Part shown: positions 5,224 through 5,640 of the stretch, in pieces
How the letters are laid out: the number at the start of each line of letters is the position of its first letter
How positions within the stretch are numbered: the stretch's first letter is position 1
Assembly: GCA_021782195.1 (NCBI GenBank)
Contig: JAJXVI010000193.1
Span: forward strand, 1-5,640
From: a bacterium
Lineage (GTDB): Bacteria > Vulcanimicrobiota > Xenobia > RGZZ01
Direction of reading: 5' to 3'
DNA length: 5,640 nucleotides
Program-made: the position numbers and the translations under genes
The notes under the pieces: generated by a model
Told to the model about the DNA's origin: nothing
The model's input: only the letters and a program-made list of their open reading frames with translations
Databases searched by the model: none

Positions 5224-5640
5224 ATGGCACGGTTTGCATCCGGCTTCCTGTATGCCCTGTGCGGGGTGCTCCTGTTGCTGATCATGCGTCCAACGGGTGG
5301 GTCTGCCGCTGACAACGGACAGATGGTGATGGTCTATACACCTTTTCCTGTCACGATCGCCGACGCGTGGGTGAAGCCGTTCGAGCAGGCGACCGGGATT
5401 CGCGTCGAGCAGATCAAGGAAGGGACCACGCAGATTTATGCCCGTCTTCGGGCCGAGCAGAGCAATCCACGCTGTGACGTCTGGATCGGCGGCGGTGGCA
5501 TGGTGCCGTTCATCAGCGCGGCTGACGAGGGAATGCTGGCCCCGTATCGTCCCAAGGGCTGGGAAGACATGCCGGTTCGACGTGGAAACCTGGTGTTGCG
5601 AGATCCGGTGTGGCGCTGGGTGGGAGCCACGATCATCGGT
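5224..5640 (+). CDS. ABC-transporter substrate-binding protein, Fe3+/phosphonate/sugar-phosphate-like (3' end beyond window)
   Basis: N-terminal 139 residues of an extracytoplasmic solute-binding protein. Residues 1-29 form a Sec signal peptide: a short basic start, a hydrophobic core FLYALCGVLLLLIM, and SAA before a predicted cut ahead of Asp30. Cys13 is not in a lipobox, so the protein is more likely a soluble periplasmic one than a lipoprotein. The mature N-terminus has the layout of the AfuA/FbpA/2-aminoethylphosphonate-binding group: strand MVMVYTPF, helix, FEQATGIRVE, then KEGTTQIYARLRAEQSNP, CDVWIGGGG and GMLAPYRP, ending in a segment with WRWVGATIIG. Family members run to about 330-360 residues, so more than half is missing. 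Permease and ATPase genes would be expected beyond 5640. Members of this fold bind ferric iron, thiamine, phosphonates or sugar phosphates. Coupling to glpK suggests glycerol or a glycerol-phosphate compound, but the ligand cannot be read from this fragment. Confidence 0.88.
   Translation, partial: MARFASGFLYALCGVLLLLIMRPTGGSAADNGQMVMVYTPFPVTIADAWVKPFEQATGIRVEQIKEGTTQIYARLRAEQSNPRCDVWIGGGGMVPFISAADEGMLAPYRPKGWEDMPVRRGNLVLRDPVWRWVGATIIG

Noticed and set aside
5224..5310. Lipoprotein signal on the binding protein (Cys13)
   Set aside because: The residues before Cys13 are Tyr-Ala-Leu, which does not fit a lipobox, and the cysteine lies within the hydrophobic core; the SAA site at 27-29 is a better cleavage site.

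Overview
This is a GC-rich bacterial window with five protein genes, three complete and two cut by the window edges. They form two divergent blocks. The left block, on the minus strand, encodes an OmpR/PhoB-type response regulator followed by a PhoR/ResE/WalK-type sensor histidine kinase whose last residues lie beyond base 1. The right block, on the plus strand, encodes a cytoplasmic glycerophosphodiester phosphodiesterase, a glycerol kinase (glpK) and the N-terminal part of a secreted ABC-transporter substrate-binding protein that runs past base 5640. No tRNA, rRNA, CRISPR array, insertion sequence or clear intrinsic terminator was seen.

Layout: the divergent spacer 2588-2760 must carry the start signals for both blocks; it holds a 9-bp-period direct repeat and a weak -10-like box. 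The 180-nt spacer between the phosphodiesterase and glpK (3523-3702) shows no convincing gene but has an unusual set of short inverted and direct repeats. The glpK stop and the binding-protein start are 3 nt apart, so those two genes are almost certainly cotranscribed.

How the genes may work together (inference): the binding protein would capture an organic ligand outside the membrane, the phosphodiesterase would split glycerophosphodiesters into sn-glycerol-3-phosphate and an alcohol, and glycerol kinase would convert free glycerol to the same glycerol-3-phosphate. The neighbouring two-component system resembles PhoB/PhoR in architecture. Glycerophosphodiester use is a known Pho-regulon function (E. 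coli ugpBAECQ), so phosphate-responsive control is plausible but not shown by the sequence.

The organism cannot be assigned. High GC and a Sec-type signal peptide without a lipobox on the binding protein weakly favour a diderm bacterium. The glycerol kinase lacks the histidine that HPr phosphorylates in low-GC Gram-positive enzymes. Overall the gene content is of well-known families. The points worth a second look are the probable CTG start of glpK, the repeat-rich spacer before it, and the pairing of glpK with an unusual class of binding protein.
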